From Paenibacillus durus (GTDB lineage: Bacteria; Bacillota; Bacilli; Paenibacillales; Paenibacillaceae), in contig NZ_CP009288.1 of NCBI RefSeq assembly GCF_000756615.1, positions 5,704,001 through 5,768,000 on the forward strand: a DNA stretch of 64,000 nucleotides, in the 5' to 3' direction. The notes beneath the pieces are model-generated. The model did no database searches, was not told the DNA's origin, and worked only from the letters and a program-made list of their open reading frames with translations. Shown here in pieces: positions 18,917-28,395 of this stretch (position 1 is the stretch's first letter; each line of letters opens with the position of its first letter). A program made the translations under genes and the position numbers.

Positions 18917-20011
18917 TTATTTAGAAGCCATGTCCATAATTTCGTTCGTGTACGCCTCGGACAGATTGGCCTCTTTCTTGATTACACCAAACTTAAAGGC
19001 GATATCTGCGGTTTGCTTGAATGCGGCTTCGTCTGTGTAGCCCAGCTTGGAGATGTCGAAGCCTTCTGGCTGAATCAATTTTGCGACTTCCTCCATCATT
19101 TTCAGCTGATGTTCTTTCGTCGTGCTGCCGGCTTCCGCCTGTTCCATCACAATATCCACTGCCGCCGCCGGATCGGCGATGGCATCCTTCCAGCCTTTAA
19201 GCGAAGCGCGGACGAATTTCGCCGCCGTCTCTTTATTGGCTGCCAGCCATTCCTTGTTGGCGAACAGATTGTCTTCCAGCATGGCAACGCCCTCGTCGTT
19301 CATGTCGATGACATTCAGATCTTCGGCTTTGACGCCCGACTCAAGCACAACCTGGTATTCGTTGTACGTCATCGCGGAAGCCGCGTCCAGCTCGCCGCCC
19401 AGGAATTGGTCCATGGTAAAGCCTTGTTTCGTAAATTTGATATCTTTGTTCGAATCGAGCTTGTATTTGTCGAACAGCGCTAGCAGCTCGAACTCGTTGC
19501 CGCCCATCCAGTTGCCGACCCGTTTGCCTTTCAGATCAGCCGGACTGTTGATATTCGCCGATTTCTTGGAGACCAGTACGAGACCGCTCTTTTGGTAAAT
19601 CTGGGCGATTTGCACCAGCGGCATTTCCTGCTCTTGGCTTGTCAGCAAACTCGCTACCCAATCGACGCCGATGTCGGCCGATCCGCCCGCAACCTGCTGC
19701 TCAGGCACGATATCCGGTCCGCCGGGCAGGATTTGAACGTCCAGACCTTCGTCCTTGTAGTAGCCTTTGCTGAGCGCGACGTAATACCCGGCAAATTGAG
19801 CCTGCGGCACCCATTTCAGCTGCAGCTTGACCGGAACCGGGTCCGCAGCAGGCGCTGTGCTTGCTGCCGGAGCAGCCGAGCTTCCTGCGGAAGCAGACGG
19901 CTCACTTCCCGAAGAACTATTATTACCCCCGCAACCTGCAAGAACCGACAGCAATAGCGCCATTACCGCCATTAACAGCACACCGCGAAATTTTCTGTTT
20001 TTTACGCTCAT
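18917..20011 (-). CDS. NMT1/THI5-like ABC substrate-binding lipoprotein
   Basis: 364 residues. Signal peptide with lipobox LAGC (LLSVLAGCGGNN), then a Ser/Ala-rich linker and the NMT1 fold (KLQLKWVPQAQFAGYYVALSKGYYKDEGLDVQI, a very characteristic start). Relatives bind thiamine-precursor pyrimidines, riboflavin, taurine or aromatic sulfonates. Next to a pyrimidine-degradation operon, a pyrimidine or hydantoin ligand is likely but unproved. Start at the ATG just after GGGGGG, not the TTG before it. Confidence 0.88.
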   Translation of the reverse strand: MSVKNRKFRGVLLMAVMALLLSVLAGCGGNNSSSGSEPSASAGSSAAPAASTAPAADPVPVKLQLKWVPQAQFAGYYVALSKGYYKDEGLDVQILPGGPDIVPEQQVAGGSADIGVDWVASLLTSQEQEMPLVQIAQIYQKSGLVLVSKKSANINSPADLKGKRVGNWMGGNEFELLALFDKYKLDSNKDIKFTKQGFTMDQFLGGELDAASAMTYNEYQVVLESGVKAEDLNVIDMNDEGVAMLEDNLFANKEWLAANKETAAKFVRASLKGWKDAIADPAAAVDIVMEQAEAGSTTKEHQLKMMEEVAKLIQPEGFDISKLGYTDEAAFKQTADIAFKFGVIKKEANLSEAYTNEIMDMASK

Positions 20012-20164
20012 CAATCTAATTCCCCCCGCTGAAAATTTTGAATAAATTTAAGAAAACGACTCCTGGAACAGTATGGCTGCCATCATGATGCGCTGTATGC
20101 AAACGGCCGGGCCTGATTCCTCAGGGGTAAGTCTAACGGCCGGTTGTACCGTTAATTCCTTTGC

Positions 20165-21082
20165 TTATGAAGCCCGCCGTGAAGGATGCCAGCGGATGAA
20201 CACTTTCTCCAGCCTTTCCACCACCAGGTAAAAAATGACGCCGGCAATCGCCGCAAGCACAATGCATGACCAGCCAAGCGGCATTTTGGCAACCTTAATG
20301 GAGTTGGACAGCAGATAACCGAGCCCTCTCGAAGAGAAAAAGAATTCGCCGACAATCGCCCCGATCATGCTTGCCGTCGCGTTGATTTTCAGCGCGGTGA
20401 ATACATAGGGCAGGCTGTTCTTGATCCGCAGGTGGCGCAGCACCGCCGATTTGGGAGCGGCGTAAGAATGCATCAGATCCAGCGCCAGCGGATCGATCGC
20501 CGCCATTCCTTTGTAGGCGTTGATCGCCATCGCAGCCATCGTCGTCGCCGTTACAATGGCGATACGGGAGCCTAACCCATCGCCGAACCACAGGTTCATG
20601 ATCGGCGCGAGCGCCACGATGGGAACGGCGTTCAGCGCGGCGACCAGCGTCAGGCTGCCGCCGCCCCAGCGCGGCCAGGCCGTCGCGGCCAGGGCAATGA
20701 TGAAACCAAGCGCTGAGCCGACAAGCATACCCAGCACCGCTTCAGTGAGCGTATACCCCGTATAAGACAGCAGCAGGCTCATATTATCGCCCATCGCCTT
20801 CGCAATCGCCGACGGCAGCGGAAGCTGGTATTTCTTCAAATCAAATATCTTATGGATAACCTGCAGCTCCCACAGCGCCAGAAACAGGACGCCCGCGAGC
20901 ACAGGAAGAATGACGCGAAAGATTGCAGCTTTCCGCGCACGGCGGCGCGGCCTGCCGTTCTGCGCGGGGGCCGCCGATGGCGGCGGACCCGGTTGGGCCG
21001 TCATAGCGGCCTTCGGGCGGCTTCCATCCTCTTGGCTGCGAGAAGAAACTAACGCCGCTTCACCAACTGTGTTGCCTTCCAT
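20165..21082 (-). CDS. ABC importer permease, SsuC/ThiX-type
   Basis: 305 residues: a 60-residue polar, Ala/Pro-rich cytoplasmic N-terminus, then six membrane segments, with the EAA loop in LDLMHSYAAPKSAVLRHLRIKNSLPYV. The N-terminal extension RRRARKAA is unusual for the family. Its start overlaps the stop of the other permease, so the two probably form a heterodimer. Confidence 0.85.
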   Translation of the reverse strand: MEGNTVGEAALVSSRSQEDGSRPKAAMTAQPGPPPSAAPAQNGRPRRRARKAAIFRVILPVLAGVLFLALWELQVIHKIFDLKKYQLPLPSAIAKAMGDNMSLLLSYTGYTLTEAVLGMLVGSALGFIIALAATAWPRWGGGSLTLVAALNAVPIVALAPIMNLWFGDGLGSRIAIVTATTMAAMAINAYKGMAAIDPLALDLMHSYAAPKSAVLRHLRIKNSLPYVFTALKINATASMIGAIVGEFFFSSRGLGYLLSNSIKVAKMPLGWSCIVLAAIAGVIFYLVVERLEKVFIRWHPSRRAS

Positions 21083-21894
21083 CAGCGGCTGCCCCCTTTC
21101 GGACGGAATTCAGGCTGCCACGGAGCGACGAGCCGCTCGATCAGGCTCATGAGCCCATAGCTTGCCATGCCGAGTAACGCACCGACCACAATGGTCGACC
21201 AGAACATGTAAGTATGAGAAGGACCGTAATACAGATTGCGCAGCATAATGACGCCGATCCCATGCTGTGCGCCCATCAGTTCGACGAGAATCGCTCCGGT
21301 AACCGCAAGCGGAGCGGCGATCTTCAGCCCGCTGAACAGGCCGGGAAGAGCGGCGGGAAGCCGGAGCTTCCAGTAGACGGCCCAAGGTTTGGCCGCGTAA
21401 GAATGCATCAGCTCCAGAGCCGAGAGATTGACACTTCGCAGTCCCCGCAGCATATTGAGCGACACAGGAAAGAACGTAATATAACCCGAGATAATGATCC
21501 GCGAGATCTGCTCGTCGCGGACGATGCCGTAGATGATCGGGGCAAGGCCCAGAATCGGAATCATCTGCGAAGCGACTGCGTAGGGGAAGGTAAGCTGCTC
21601 GATCGTCTTCGACACGCTCATCAGCACCGCGAGCAGCACCCCCGCGGCGGCGCCGAGCAGGAAGCCGATGGCGGCGTTCCCGAAGGTCGCGGCTCCCTCT
21701 TTCAGCAGTGCGCCTGCGTATTGAAAGAGCGTCGCAACCAGTTCATGCACATAGGGCAGCTTCGATTGGGCCAGCGGCGTATGCACGACGTTCAGCAGCA
21801 CCCACGACAGGGCCTCCCAGACAATCAGCAGCCCTGCGACCCAGACAAGCAGAGGCAGAAACCGCCCTTTGGCCAGCATGCTGTTTCCTTTCAT
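21082..21894 (-). CDS. ABC importer permease, second subunit
   Basis: 270 residues with six membrane segments; EAA loop LELMHSYAAKPWAVYWKLRLPAALPGLF. Similar in layout to the neighbouring permease (both contain LMHSYAA), suggesting an old duplication. It lies 3 bp after the ATPase stop. Confidence 0.87.
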   Translation of the reverse strand: MKGNSMLAKGRFLPLLVWVAGLLIVWEALSWVLLNVVHTPLAQSKLPYVHELVATLFQYAGALLKEGAATFGNAAIGFLLGAAAGVLLAVLMSVSKTIEQLTFPYAVASQMIPILGLAPIIYGIVRDEQISRIIISGYITFFPVSLNMLRGLRSVNLSALELMHSYAAKPWAVYWKLRLPAALPGLFSGLKIAAPLAVTGAILVELMGAQHGIGVIMLRNLYYGPSHTYMFWSTIVVGALLGMASYGLMSLIERLVAPWQPEFRPKGGSR

Positions 21895-21897
21895 AAA

Positions 21898-22680
21898 TTA
21901 CACTCCCTCGAAGCTGTCGCGAATGCCTGCGATCAGATCAAAAAATTCCGGACTGTTTCTCATCTCGGCCGTCCGCGGACGCGGCAGAGGAATATCAACC
22001 ACCGCCGACAGGCGGCCCGGATGGGGAGACAGCACGAAGACCCGGTCAGACAGGAAGATGGATTCGGGAATGCTGTGAGTAACGAATACAACCGTATTGC
22101 CCACCTTGCTCCATACGGATAACAGCTCTTCGTTCAGACGCTCGCGCGTAAACTCGTCTAGGGCAGAGAACGGCTCATCCATAAGCAGGATTTCCGGTTC
22201 CATCGACAGCGCCCGGGCAATGGCCACCCGCTGCTGCATCCCTCCGCTCAGCTGCCAAGGATATTTGTCGGCGAAGCCCTTCAGGCCGACAAGCTCCAGC
22301 AGCTCCAGCGCTTTCTCATCGCGGCGGGCTTTCTTGACGCCCATCAGCTCCAGCGGCAGCGTGATGTTGTCCTTCACCTTACGCCAGTCGTACAGCACGG
22401 GGCTTTGAAAGACGATGCCGTATTTCTGGGCGAGCCGCGCCTCTTTGGCGCTCTTGCCCGCTACCGTTACCCGGCCTCCCGTCGGCTCGATCAAATCGGC
22501 CATCAGCCGAAGCAGCGTCGTCTTGCCGCAGCCGGACGGACCAAGCAGCGAGACGAATTCTCCCTTGGCAATATCCAGGCTCACCTGATGCAGCGCCAGA
22601 ACTTCCGCCGTATCTGTCTGATAGCGCATCTCCACATTTTCCAATTCAATTTCAGGAACCTTTGCCGCAATAAGTGACAT
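21898..22680 (-). CDS. ABC importer ATPase, SsuB/TauB-type
   Basis: 260 residues. Walker A GPSGCGKTTL, signature LSGGMQQRVAIARAL, Walker B ILLMDEPFSALDEF, switch His in FVTHSI. The first gene of the four-gene importer operon; ATG at 22680 follows GGGGGG by 7 nt. Typical of nitrate/sulfonate/NMT1-class importers. Confidence 0.87.
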   Translation of the reverse strand: MSLIAAKVPEIELENVEMRYQTDTAEVLALHQVSLDIAKGEFVSLLGPSGCGKTTLLRLMADLIEPTGGRVTVAGKSAKEARLAQKYGIVFQSPVLYDWRKVKDNITLPLELMGVKKARRDEKALELLELVGLKGFADKYPWQLSGGMQQRVAIARALSMEPEILLMDEPFSALDEFTRERLNEELLSVWSKVGNTVVFVTHSIPESIFLSDRVFVLSPHPGRLSAVVDIPLPRPRTAEMRNSPEFFDLIAGIRDSFEGV

Positions 22681-23023
22681 CGATATTCCCCCCATTCCCG
22701 AATTATTTGTATAAATGGCATGTAAGTTAACACCATATTAATATTTACGGCAAAATTACATCGTCCATGTAGCTTTAACTAACATGTTACACTGTGCTCT
22801 TCCCCCTCACACTAGACAAAAAGTAAAATAGCTTTGGGGAATTTCCGTCATTTTGTCCAGCACGTCAGTTTGAGTGACACGATTTCACTTTTTCGAGGCT
22901 GACCAAGCCCGCAGCCGGGCTTTAGCCCCCTCTTTTTGTTTTTCACCTGCTGTATTCAGTTTAAATAGAAGGTATCCGGGTACTACCCGCATCCATTTGT
23001 GTTAAGAATAGGAGGAGAGCCTT
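22681..23023. promoter_or_regulatory. Intergenic region upstream of importer operon and DUF72 gene
   Basis: About 340 bp without a gene, between divergent transcripts. It holds TAACATGTTA (22780-22789), a 10-bp palindrome, and a short AAGCCCG/CGGGCTT hairpin at 22908-22925. I see no convincing riboswitch. Confidence 0.4.
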
Positions 23024-23881
23024 GTGATCAAGATCGGTTTGACGGGATTTGGCGATCATGATGAACTGTATGGAAAAATGAAGCCCGCAGACCGTTTGTC
23101 CGCTTACAGCGCACATTTTTCCATCGTGGAGATCGACAGCTCCTTCTATGCCGTTCAGCCGGTTAGAAATTACGTCAAATGGGTGAGCCAGACGCCTGAC
23201 GATTTCGGGTTCATTGTCAAAGCCTATCAGGGAATGACCGGACATCTGCGGGGCAACAAGAATTACTTCGATACCGCCGAAGACATGTTCCAGGCGTTTC
23301 ATACTTCCATAGAGCCCGTCATTGCGGCGGGCAAGCTGACGATGACGCTCTTCCAGTTCCCGCCGTGGTTTAATTGCACCAAGGAAAACGTGGATGTGCT
23401 GCGGGAGACGAAAGAAAGGATGCTGGATGTGCCCTGCGCGCTCGAATTCCGCAACTCCACCTGGTACAGCCCAGAATACCGGGAACGGACGCTGGCTTTT
23501 ATGAAAAAAGAAGGCTGGATTCACACGGTGGTTGACGAGCCTCAGGCCGGAATCGGCTCCATTCCGATCGTATCCGTGGCAACTTCGCCGGAAGCGACCT
23601 ACGTGCGAATGCATGGACGAAACGCCAAAGGCTGGCAGCAAAGCAGCAATCCCGAGTGGCGTAAGCTGCGGTATCTGTACCGCTACAGCACGGAAGAACT
23701 GACCGAATGGCAGGATCGGCTGAAAGAATTGGAGAAGGACTCGAAGAATGTGTATGTGGTCTTCAACAACAATTCGGCGGGCGATGCCACGCCTAATGCC
23801 AAAGAGCTTCAGGCTCTGCTTGGAGGAGACGATAGCGGACTAACACCGCTGCAGCTTGATCTGTTCGACCATCCATCATGA
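23024..23881 (+). CDS. DUF72 (YecE-like) protein
   Basis: 285 residues with a TIM-barrel-like DUF72 signature: IKIGLTGFGDHDELY, SAHFSIVEIDSSFYAVQP, FGFIVKAYQGMTGH, CALEFRNSTWY, and the C-terminal YVVFNNNSAGDATPNAKELQ. Starts at a GTG after AGGAGGAGAGCC. Cytoplasmic; the biochemical role of the family is not established. The following amylase gene is 52 bp away and likely cotranscribed. Confidence 0.85.
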   Translation: MIKIGLTGFGDHDELYGKMKPADRLSAYSAHFSIVEIDSSFYAVQPVRNYVKWVSQTPDDFGFIVKAYQGMTGHLRGNKNYFDTAEDMFQAFHTSIEPVIAAGKLTMTLFQFPPWFNCTKENVDVLRETKERMLDVPCALEFRNSTWYSPEYRERTLAFMKKEGWIHTVVDEPQAGIGSIPIVSVATSPEATYVRMHGRNAKGWQQSSNPEWRKLRYLYRYSTEELTEWQDRLKELEKDSKNVYVVFNNNSAGDATPNAKELQALLGGDDSGLTPLQLDLFDHPS

Positions 23882-23933
23882 TTTGCATATATTAATTACG
23901 TCTTTGCCGGATAAAACATTCAGGAGGCCGATC

Positions 23934-25472
23934 ATGATGAAACGTAATCATACGATGATGCAGTTTTTTGAATGGCATGTGGCCGCCGACGGCGAACACT
24001 GGAAGCGTCTGGCAAGGCTGGCGCCGGAGCTGAAAGCGGCCGGAATCGACTCTGTCTGGATTCCTCCGGTGACGAAGGGCCAATCCGCCGAAGACACCGG
24101 ATACGGAGCATACGATCTGTACGACCTTGGGGAATTCGATCAAAAGGGCACCGTCCGGACGAAGTACGGCACGAAGCAGGAACTGATCGATGCGACTGCG
24201 GAATGTCTGCGGCACGGCATTACGGTCTATGTTGATCTGGTCATGAACCATAAGGCTGGCGCGGATGAAACAGAGGTGTTCCGGGTCGTCGAGGTTGATC
24301 CAGGCAACCGCCTGAAGGTCATATCGGGACCGTTCGAAATCGAAGGCTGGACGAAATTTAATTTCCCGGGACGCGGCAACGAATATTCTTCGTTTAAATG
24401 GAATTTCGAGCATTTCAATGGTACGGACTATGACGCCAAAAAAGGGCGGACAGGCATCTTCAAGATCATCGGCGAGAATAAGGACTGGAACCGCAATGTA
24501 GACCACGAGTTCGGAAACTACGATTATCTGATGTTCGCCAATATAGATTATTGCCATCCTGTCGTCCGCTCCGAAATGCTGGAATGGGGAAAATGGCTCG
24601 TCGATACGCTTCAGTGCGGCGGCTACCGCCTGGATGCGATCAAGCATATCAACTATGATTTCATCAGGGAATTTGCGGCGGAAATGACCCGCAAACGCGG
24701 GGAAGACTTCTATATTGTCGGCGAATTCTGGAACCCGGATCTTGAGGCCTGCCGCCAGTTTCTGGATACGGTCGATTATCAGATCGACCTGTTCGATGTG
24801 GCGCTCCACTACAAATTTCAGGCCGCCTCGCTCGGGGGCAGGAACTTCGATCTGACGACTATTTTCCATGACACGCTGGTGCAGACGCATCCCACCAATG
24901 CCGTCACTTTTGTCGACAACCATGATTCCCAGCCCCATGAATCGCTGGAGTCCTGGGTCGGCGACTGGTTCAAGCCCAGCGCATATGCGCTGATCCTGCT
25001 AAGGCTGGACGGCTATCCGGTAGTATTCTACGGCGACTATTACGGCATCGGCGGACCGTCGCCGATTGACGGCAAACGCGAAGCGATCGACCGGCTGCTG
25101 TCCGCCCGCTACCACAAAGCCTACGGGGAGCAGAACGATTACTTCGACCACCCGAATACAATCGGCTGGGTTCGACAGGGCGTGGATGAAATTCCGGGCT
25201 CGGGCTGCGCGGTCGTCGTATCGGGCGGAGACGACGGCGAGAAGCGCATGTTCGTCGGAACGAAGCGCGCCGGGGAGACCTGGACCGATCTGACGCTAAG
25301 CCGGGAAGATACGGTAGTGATCGGCAAAGACGGATGGGCCGTCTTTCCGGTAAACGGCGGCGGCGTGTCCGTATGGGCGCTGCCGGTGGAGCAGCCGGCC
25401 GGGGACGTAAGCGCCTTAGAAAATATCCTTGAGGCGGATAACAGAGAGGAAGCGGAGACCAGCGAGAACTAA
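23934..25472 (+). CDS. Cytoplasmic-type alpha-amylase (GH13)
   Basis: 512 residues. Opens with HTMMQFFEWHVAADGEHW, typical of liquefying amylases. Catalytic residues are visible: nucleophile Asp in GGYRLDAIKHI, acid/base Glu in YIVGEFWNPD, stabilising Asp in TFVDNHDSQP; Ca site region YVDLVMNHKAGAD. There is no signal peptide, so it probably acts on internal glycogen or imported maltodextrin. Start at 23934, six bases after CAGGAGG; the ORF upstream of that is spurious. Confidence 0.9.
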   Translation: MMKRNHTMMQFFEWHVAADGEHWKRLARLAPELKAAGIDSVWIPPVTKGQSAEDTGYGAYDLYDLGEFDQKGTVRTKYGTKQELIDATAECLRHGITVYVDLVMNHKAGADETEVFRVVEVDPGNRLKVISGPFEIEGWTKFNFPGRGNEYSSFKWNFEHFNGTDYDAKKGRTGIFKIIGENKDWNRNVDHEFGNYDYLMFANIDYCHPVVRSEMLEWGKWLVDTLQCGGYRLDAIKHINYDFIREFAAEMTRKRGEDFYIVGEFWNPDLEACRQFLDTVDYQIDLFDVALHYKFQAASLGGRNFDLTTIFHDTLVQTHPTNAVTFVDNHDSQPHESLESWVGDWFKPSAYALILLRLDGYPVVFYGDYYGIGGPSPIDGKREAIDRLLSARYHKAYGEQNDYFDHPNTIGWVRQGVDEIPGSGCAVVVSGGDDGEKRMFVGTKRAGETWTDLTLSREDTVVIGKDGWAVFPVNGGGVSVWALPVEQPAGDVSALENILEADNREEAETSEN

Positions 25473-25484
25473 AAATTAAATGTG

Positions 25485-25526
25485 AAGAGCTCCGGTAGTG
25501 AGGGTGTAGTGAAGGAGCTCTTTTTT
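25485..25526 (+). terminator. Terminator after the amylase gene
   Basis: AAGAGCTCC and GGAGCTCTT form a 9-bp stem ending in a T run. Confidence 0.8.
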
Positions 25527-25621
25527 ATCGATATTACGCGGAATTGAGGTTTATGCGGTCTATCGGAATAACAAAAGCAAGGAGAATGAGAAGGTTGCCA
25601 ATGGTTCCATTTTGGGCTCCC

Positions 25622-26485
25622 TTAAAATAATTCCGGTATATTGTACTCGATATCCGTAATCTCGCACTGATACCAGTTAAAATTCCCGGTTTTCTCAATC
25701 CAAATGATATCTGACTTTGAAGGGATTCGAATTCCGTTAAACTCTTTGAACTCTTTATTGACACCTCCCCAGTCGCTTAATACATACTTCCCGTTTACTT
25801 CCTTGTACCTTTTGGCAGTAAAGCTAATCAGATCGCCCTGTTCACTGAAAGCGAACACCCCGGAGGCGCTTATCCCTCTGTAGCTCATAGTCGCTCGTGC
25901 GGAAGTGTCATTGATTGGCTCCCATTTGATGTATGAATTTAATGCTGCCGTCGGAAACCAGGGCATCTCAGCGAGATATCGCAGCAGCGTACTGACATCC
26001 ATTTCAGGACCCTTCGCATTTACGACCGGAAATAAGGACAGAAGCTTGATGCTCATCTTGCCTTTGCCTTCCTGGTAATTATCCAATCCGGACAGATGGA
26101 GCAGAGGGGCCATTTGGACATCGGCTTGCCACACAAACCCCGGTTCGTCCGCTCTGAAATACTGCACCGCCTGAGCCCGCATCCATGGTCCGCCTTTTTT
26201 CGTTCGCATTAGCCCTCGTTGTTTTAGACGAACGGAGGCAATTTTTTCTTTCCCGATAATATGGGAGCGTTCCAGCCATTTCTGAACGGGGAGGGGCAGA
26301 CCCGCCAAATCTTCTTTTCGAATGATCTCATTGTTTGATTTCGGGCAATCGCTGAACAGCTGATTCACTTGCTTCACTGCATTTTGATTGAACATTCGGG
26401 TGGCAATCGCCGTAACGATAGCAATCACGATAACAAGAGTTGCGAGAACCACTAACGTGATCCGTAACCATCCAGGCATATCCAC
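25622..26485 (-). CDS. DUF6544-type membrane-anchored protein
   Basis: 287 residues: one N-terminal membrane helix (about 8-30) and a soluble domain containing LPLPVQKWLERS, RQRGLMRTKKGGPWMRAQAVQYF and MPWFPTAALNSYIKWEPINDTSARATMSYRG, as in the DUF6544 (formerly DUF6920) family. The function is unknown. It is monocistronic and preceded by two tandem palindromes. Confidence 0.75.
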   Translation of the reverse strand: MDMPGWLRITLVVLATLVIVIAIVTAIATRMFNQNAVKQVNQLFSDCPKSNNEIIRKEDLAGLPLPVQKWLERSHIIGKEKIASVRLKQRGLMRTKKGGPWMRAQAVQYFRADEPGFVWQADVQMAPLLHLSGLDNYQEGKGKMSIKLLSLFPVVNAKGPEMDVSTLLRYLAEMPWFPTAALNSYIKWEPINDTSARATMSYRGISASGVFAFSEQGDLISFTAKRYKEVNGKYVLSDWGGVNKEFKEFNGIRIPSKSDIIWIEKTGNFNWYQCEITDIEYNIPELF

Positions 26486-26606
26486 GTTCCTTCCTTAAAT
26501 TACTTTCAATTATGCAAAAATCCCACCGGCCGCATGAAGAATCAGACCGAGCGGTTTCTCCCGCTCTCTGCTTTTCATTCATCTCCGCTTTTTTCGCCCC
26601 TTTTCG

Positions 26607-26639
26607 TTGAACATCGTTCAATAGTTGAACGCCGTTCAA
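26607..26639 (-). promoter_or_regulatory. Two tandem operator palindromes before the DUF6544 gene
   Basis: TTGAACATCGTTCAA (26607-26621) and TTGAACGCCGTTCAA (26625-26639) have identical half-sites TTGAAC/GTTCAA and centres 18 bp apart. A minus-strand promoter TTGACA-18-TAATTT lies immediately upstream, so binding would block transcription. The half-site style suits a TetR-type repressor, which is not adjacent. Confidence 0.6.
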
Positions 26640-26744
26640 CGTTAAATTACTACGTTATGAGTTCGGTTGTCAATGCAGAAATATCGAATCCTGTTCGGGT
26701 CGTTAACCCGTTTACCCGAGGCAAAATGCGTGCGAAAAACAGCA

Positions 26745-26785
26745 AGCCCCGCTATCCGCACAGGATGCATGCGGACAGCGGGGCT
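26745..26785 (-). terminator. Terminator downstream of bioY
   Basis: AGCCCCGCT-A-TCCGCA pairs with TGCGGA-C-AGCGGGGCT, a long stem with a single internal mismatch, between bioY and the DUF6544 promoter. Confidence 0.7.
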
Positions 26786-26834
26786 ATTTATTATAAGTGC
26801 GTTGTATACTTGTTTGACGCTTTAGGCCAAGCTT

Positions 26835-27437
26835 CTATTCGGACGCTTTCTCGCCAACCCAATCCGGGCTTCTTTTGCCTACAATCCGTTCGATCGGATA
26901 GACTCTCCATACACCGGTGACAACCGAAGCGCATAAAGCGGCCTTGAGGAAGTCTCCCGGCAGGAACGGCAGCATGCCCGCAGTCAGCGCTTTGGACAGC
27001 GTGTCCAAGCTGGGAATGGAGTGAGCCAGCCAGGCTACACCGGTCGGGTAGACAAGCAGGGAGCCGAACAGGAAGTTCGCCCCGAGCAGCTTGCCGAAGG
27101 TGAATTTGCCCTGCGACATGCGCTCTGCGGACCATCCGATCAGAAAAGCCGCAAACGGCCAGGCGAAAATGTAACCGGCGGTCGGGCCAACCAGGACGGA
27201 CATTCCTCCTCTTCCCGCCATTACGGGAAATCCGGCGGCGCAAAGGCCAATAACGATCAGGACAGCGAGCGTACCATATCTGGCGCCCAGCACGGAACCG
27301 GCCAGCATAACAGCCAGCGTCTGGAGCGTAATCGGCACCGTTGAGAACGGAAGCGATACTTTCATCGAGCTTAACGCGATCATCACACCTGCAAAGAGCG
27401 CGCTGAAAATAAGTCCGCGCAAGGACCATCTGTTCAT
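26835..27437 (-). CDS. bioY: BioY biotin-binding S component of an ECF importer
   Basis: 200 residues, about six membrane segments, with the BioY hallmarks: VPITLQTLAVMLAGSVLGARYG near the N-terminus and GGMSVLVGPTAGYIFAWPFAAFLIGW. Captures biotin and passes it to the ATPases and EcfT, encoded divergently. Start at 27437 with GAGAGG upstream; the ATG at 27458 overlaps that ribosome site. Confidence 0.93.
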   Translation of the reverse strand: MNRWSLRGLIFSALFAGVMIALSSMKVSLPFSTVPITLQTLAVMLAGSVLGARYGTLAVLIVIGLCAAGFPVMAGRGGMSVLVGPTAGYIFAWPFAAFLIGWSAERMSQGKFTFGKLLGANFLFGSLLVYPTGVAWLAHSIPSLDTLSKALTAGMLPFLPGDFLKAALCASVVTGVWRVYPIERIVGKRSPDWVGEKASE

Positions 27438-27464
27438 GAGTTGATTGTTCCTCTCCATTTTTTT

Positions 27465-27498
27465 ATGTTAATATAACATCTCACGTCAAATACATCAA
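27465..27498 (-). promoter_or_regulatory. bioY promoter with palindromic operator, probable BirA site
   Basis: TTGATG (27493-27498), 17-bp spacer, TATATT (27470-27475) on the minus strand. The palindrome ATGTTA-ATA-TAACAT (27465-27479) overlaps the -10 box. BirA-type repression is the expected control of bioY in Firmicutes; the site is shorter than the classical two-half operator, so this is tentative. Confidence 0.5.
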
Positions 27499-27570
27499 TC
27501 CGTTAATCCGTTAATTTGTTATAATCGATAACGCAAGTGTGAGACACTTTCTTCGAAAGCGAGCGCAAAT

Positions 27571-28395
27571 ATGATTCATGCCAAGCATTTGACCCTGTCA
27601 CTGCAAGACGGCCAGCAGAGCCTGACGGTGCTTCAGGATATTCATATACATATCGAAAAAGGGGAGTGGGTCGCGCTGACGGGCGCCAATGGCAGCGGCA
27701 AATCCAGCCTTGTCCGGACCTTCAACGGGCTGCTCGTCCCATCCGGCGGCAGTCTGACGGCGGCCGGGCTGGACTTGCGGTCTGCCACAAACCGCAGCGC
27801 CGTCAAGCAGAGCATCCAGCTCGTCTTCCAGAGCCCGGAAGCCCAGACCATCGGCTCAACGCCGGAGGAAGATGTCGCCTTCGGCCTGGAGAACCGGGGG
27901 ATTCCCCGGGATGATATGAAGGCGCGGACGCTGCGTGCGCTCCGGCGGACAGGCCTCGGGCATAAAGCCGCCGTTCCCGTATCGGACCTGTCAGGCGGAG
28001 AGCGGCAGCGCCTGGCCATCGCCTGCTGCCTGGCGCTGGAGGCGGAGATGATTATTTTTGACGAGGCGACCTCGATGCTGGACCCGGTCTCGCGCAAAGA
28101 GATTTTCGCCTTCAGCCGGGAGCTGTGGCGGCGGGGAGTAACCGTGCTGTGGGTCACGCAGCGGATGGAGGAACTGGCCGCCGGGGAACGCGTGGCCGTT
28201 ATGGATCAGGGGCGGCTGGTATACGACGGCGATCCGCGCACGCTCTTTTACCGCTCCGGGCTGCCTGCCGCGCTTCGCTGGGAAGATCCCCCCGTCATCG
28301 GCATCGGCCGGATGATGCAGGATAACGGCTGGCCGGCAGAGCTTCTGCCGCTTACGGAGCAGGAACTGGAGGAAGCGCTATGCCGGTACAGTTAA
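27571..28395 (+). CDS. ECF transporter ATPase (A component 1)
   Basis: 274 residues. Walker A GANGSGKSSL, Q-loop VFQSPEAQTIGSTPEEDVAFG, signature LSGGERQRLAIACCL, Walker B MIIFDEATSMLDP, H-motif replaced by Gln (WVTQRMEELA), as seen in some EcfA proteins. It is divergent from bioY and overlaps the next gene by 16 bp, so it powers biotin import together with the fusion protein. Confidence 0.88.
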   Translation: MIHAKHLTLSLQDGQQSLTVLQDIHIHIEKGEWVALTGANGSGKSSLVRTFNGLLVPSGGSLTAAGLDLRSATNRSAVKQSIQLVFQSPEAQTIGSTPEEDVAFGLENRGIPRDDMKARTLRALRRTGLGHKAAVPVSDLSGGERQRLAIACCLALEAEMIIFDEATSMLDPVSRKEIFAFSRELWRRGVTVLWVTQRMEELAAGERVAVMDQGRLVYDGDPRTLFYRSGLPAALRWEDPPVIGIGRMMQDNGWPAELLPLTEQELEEALCRYS

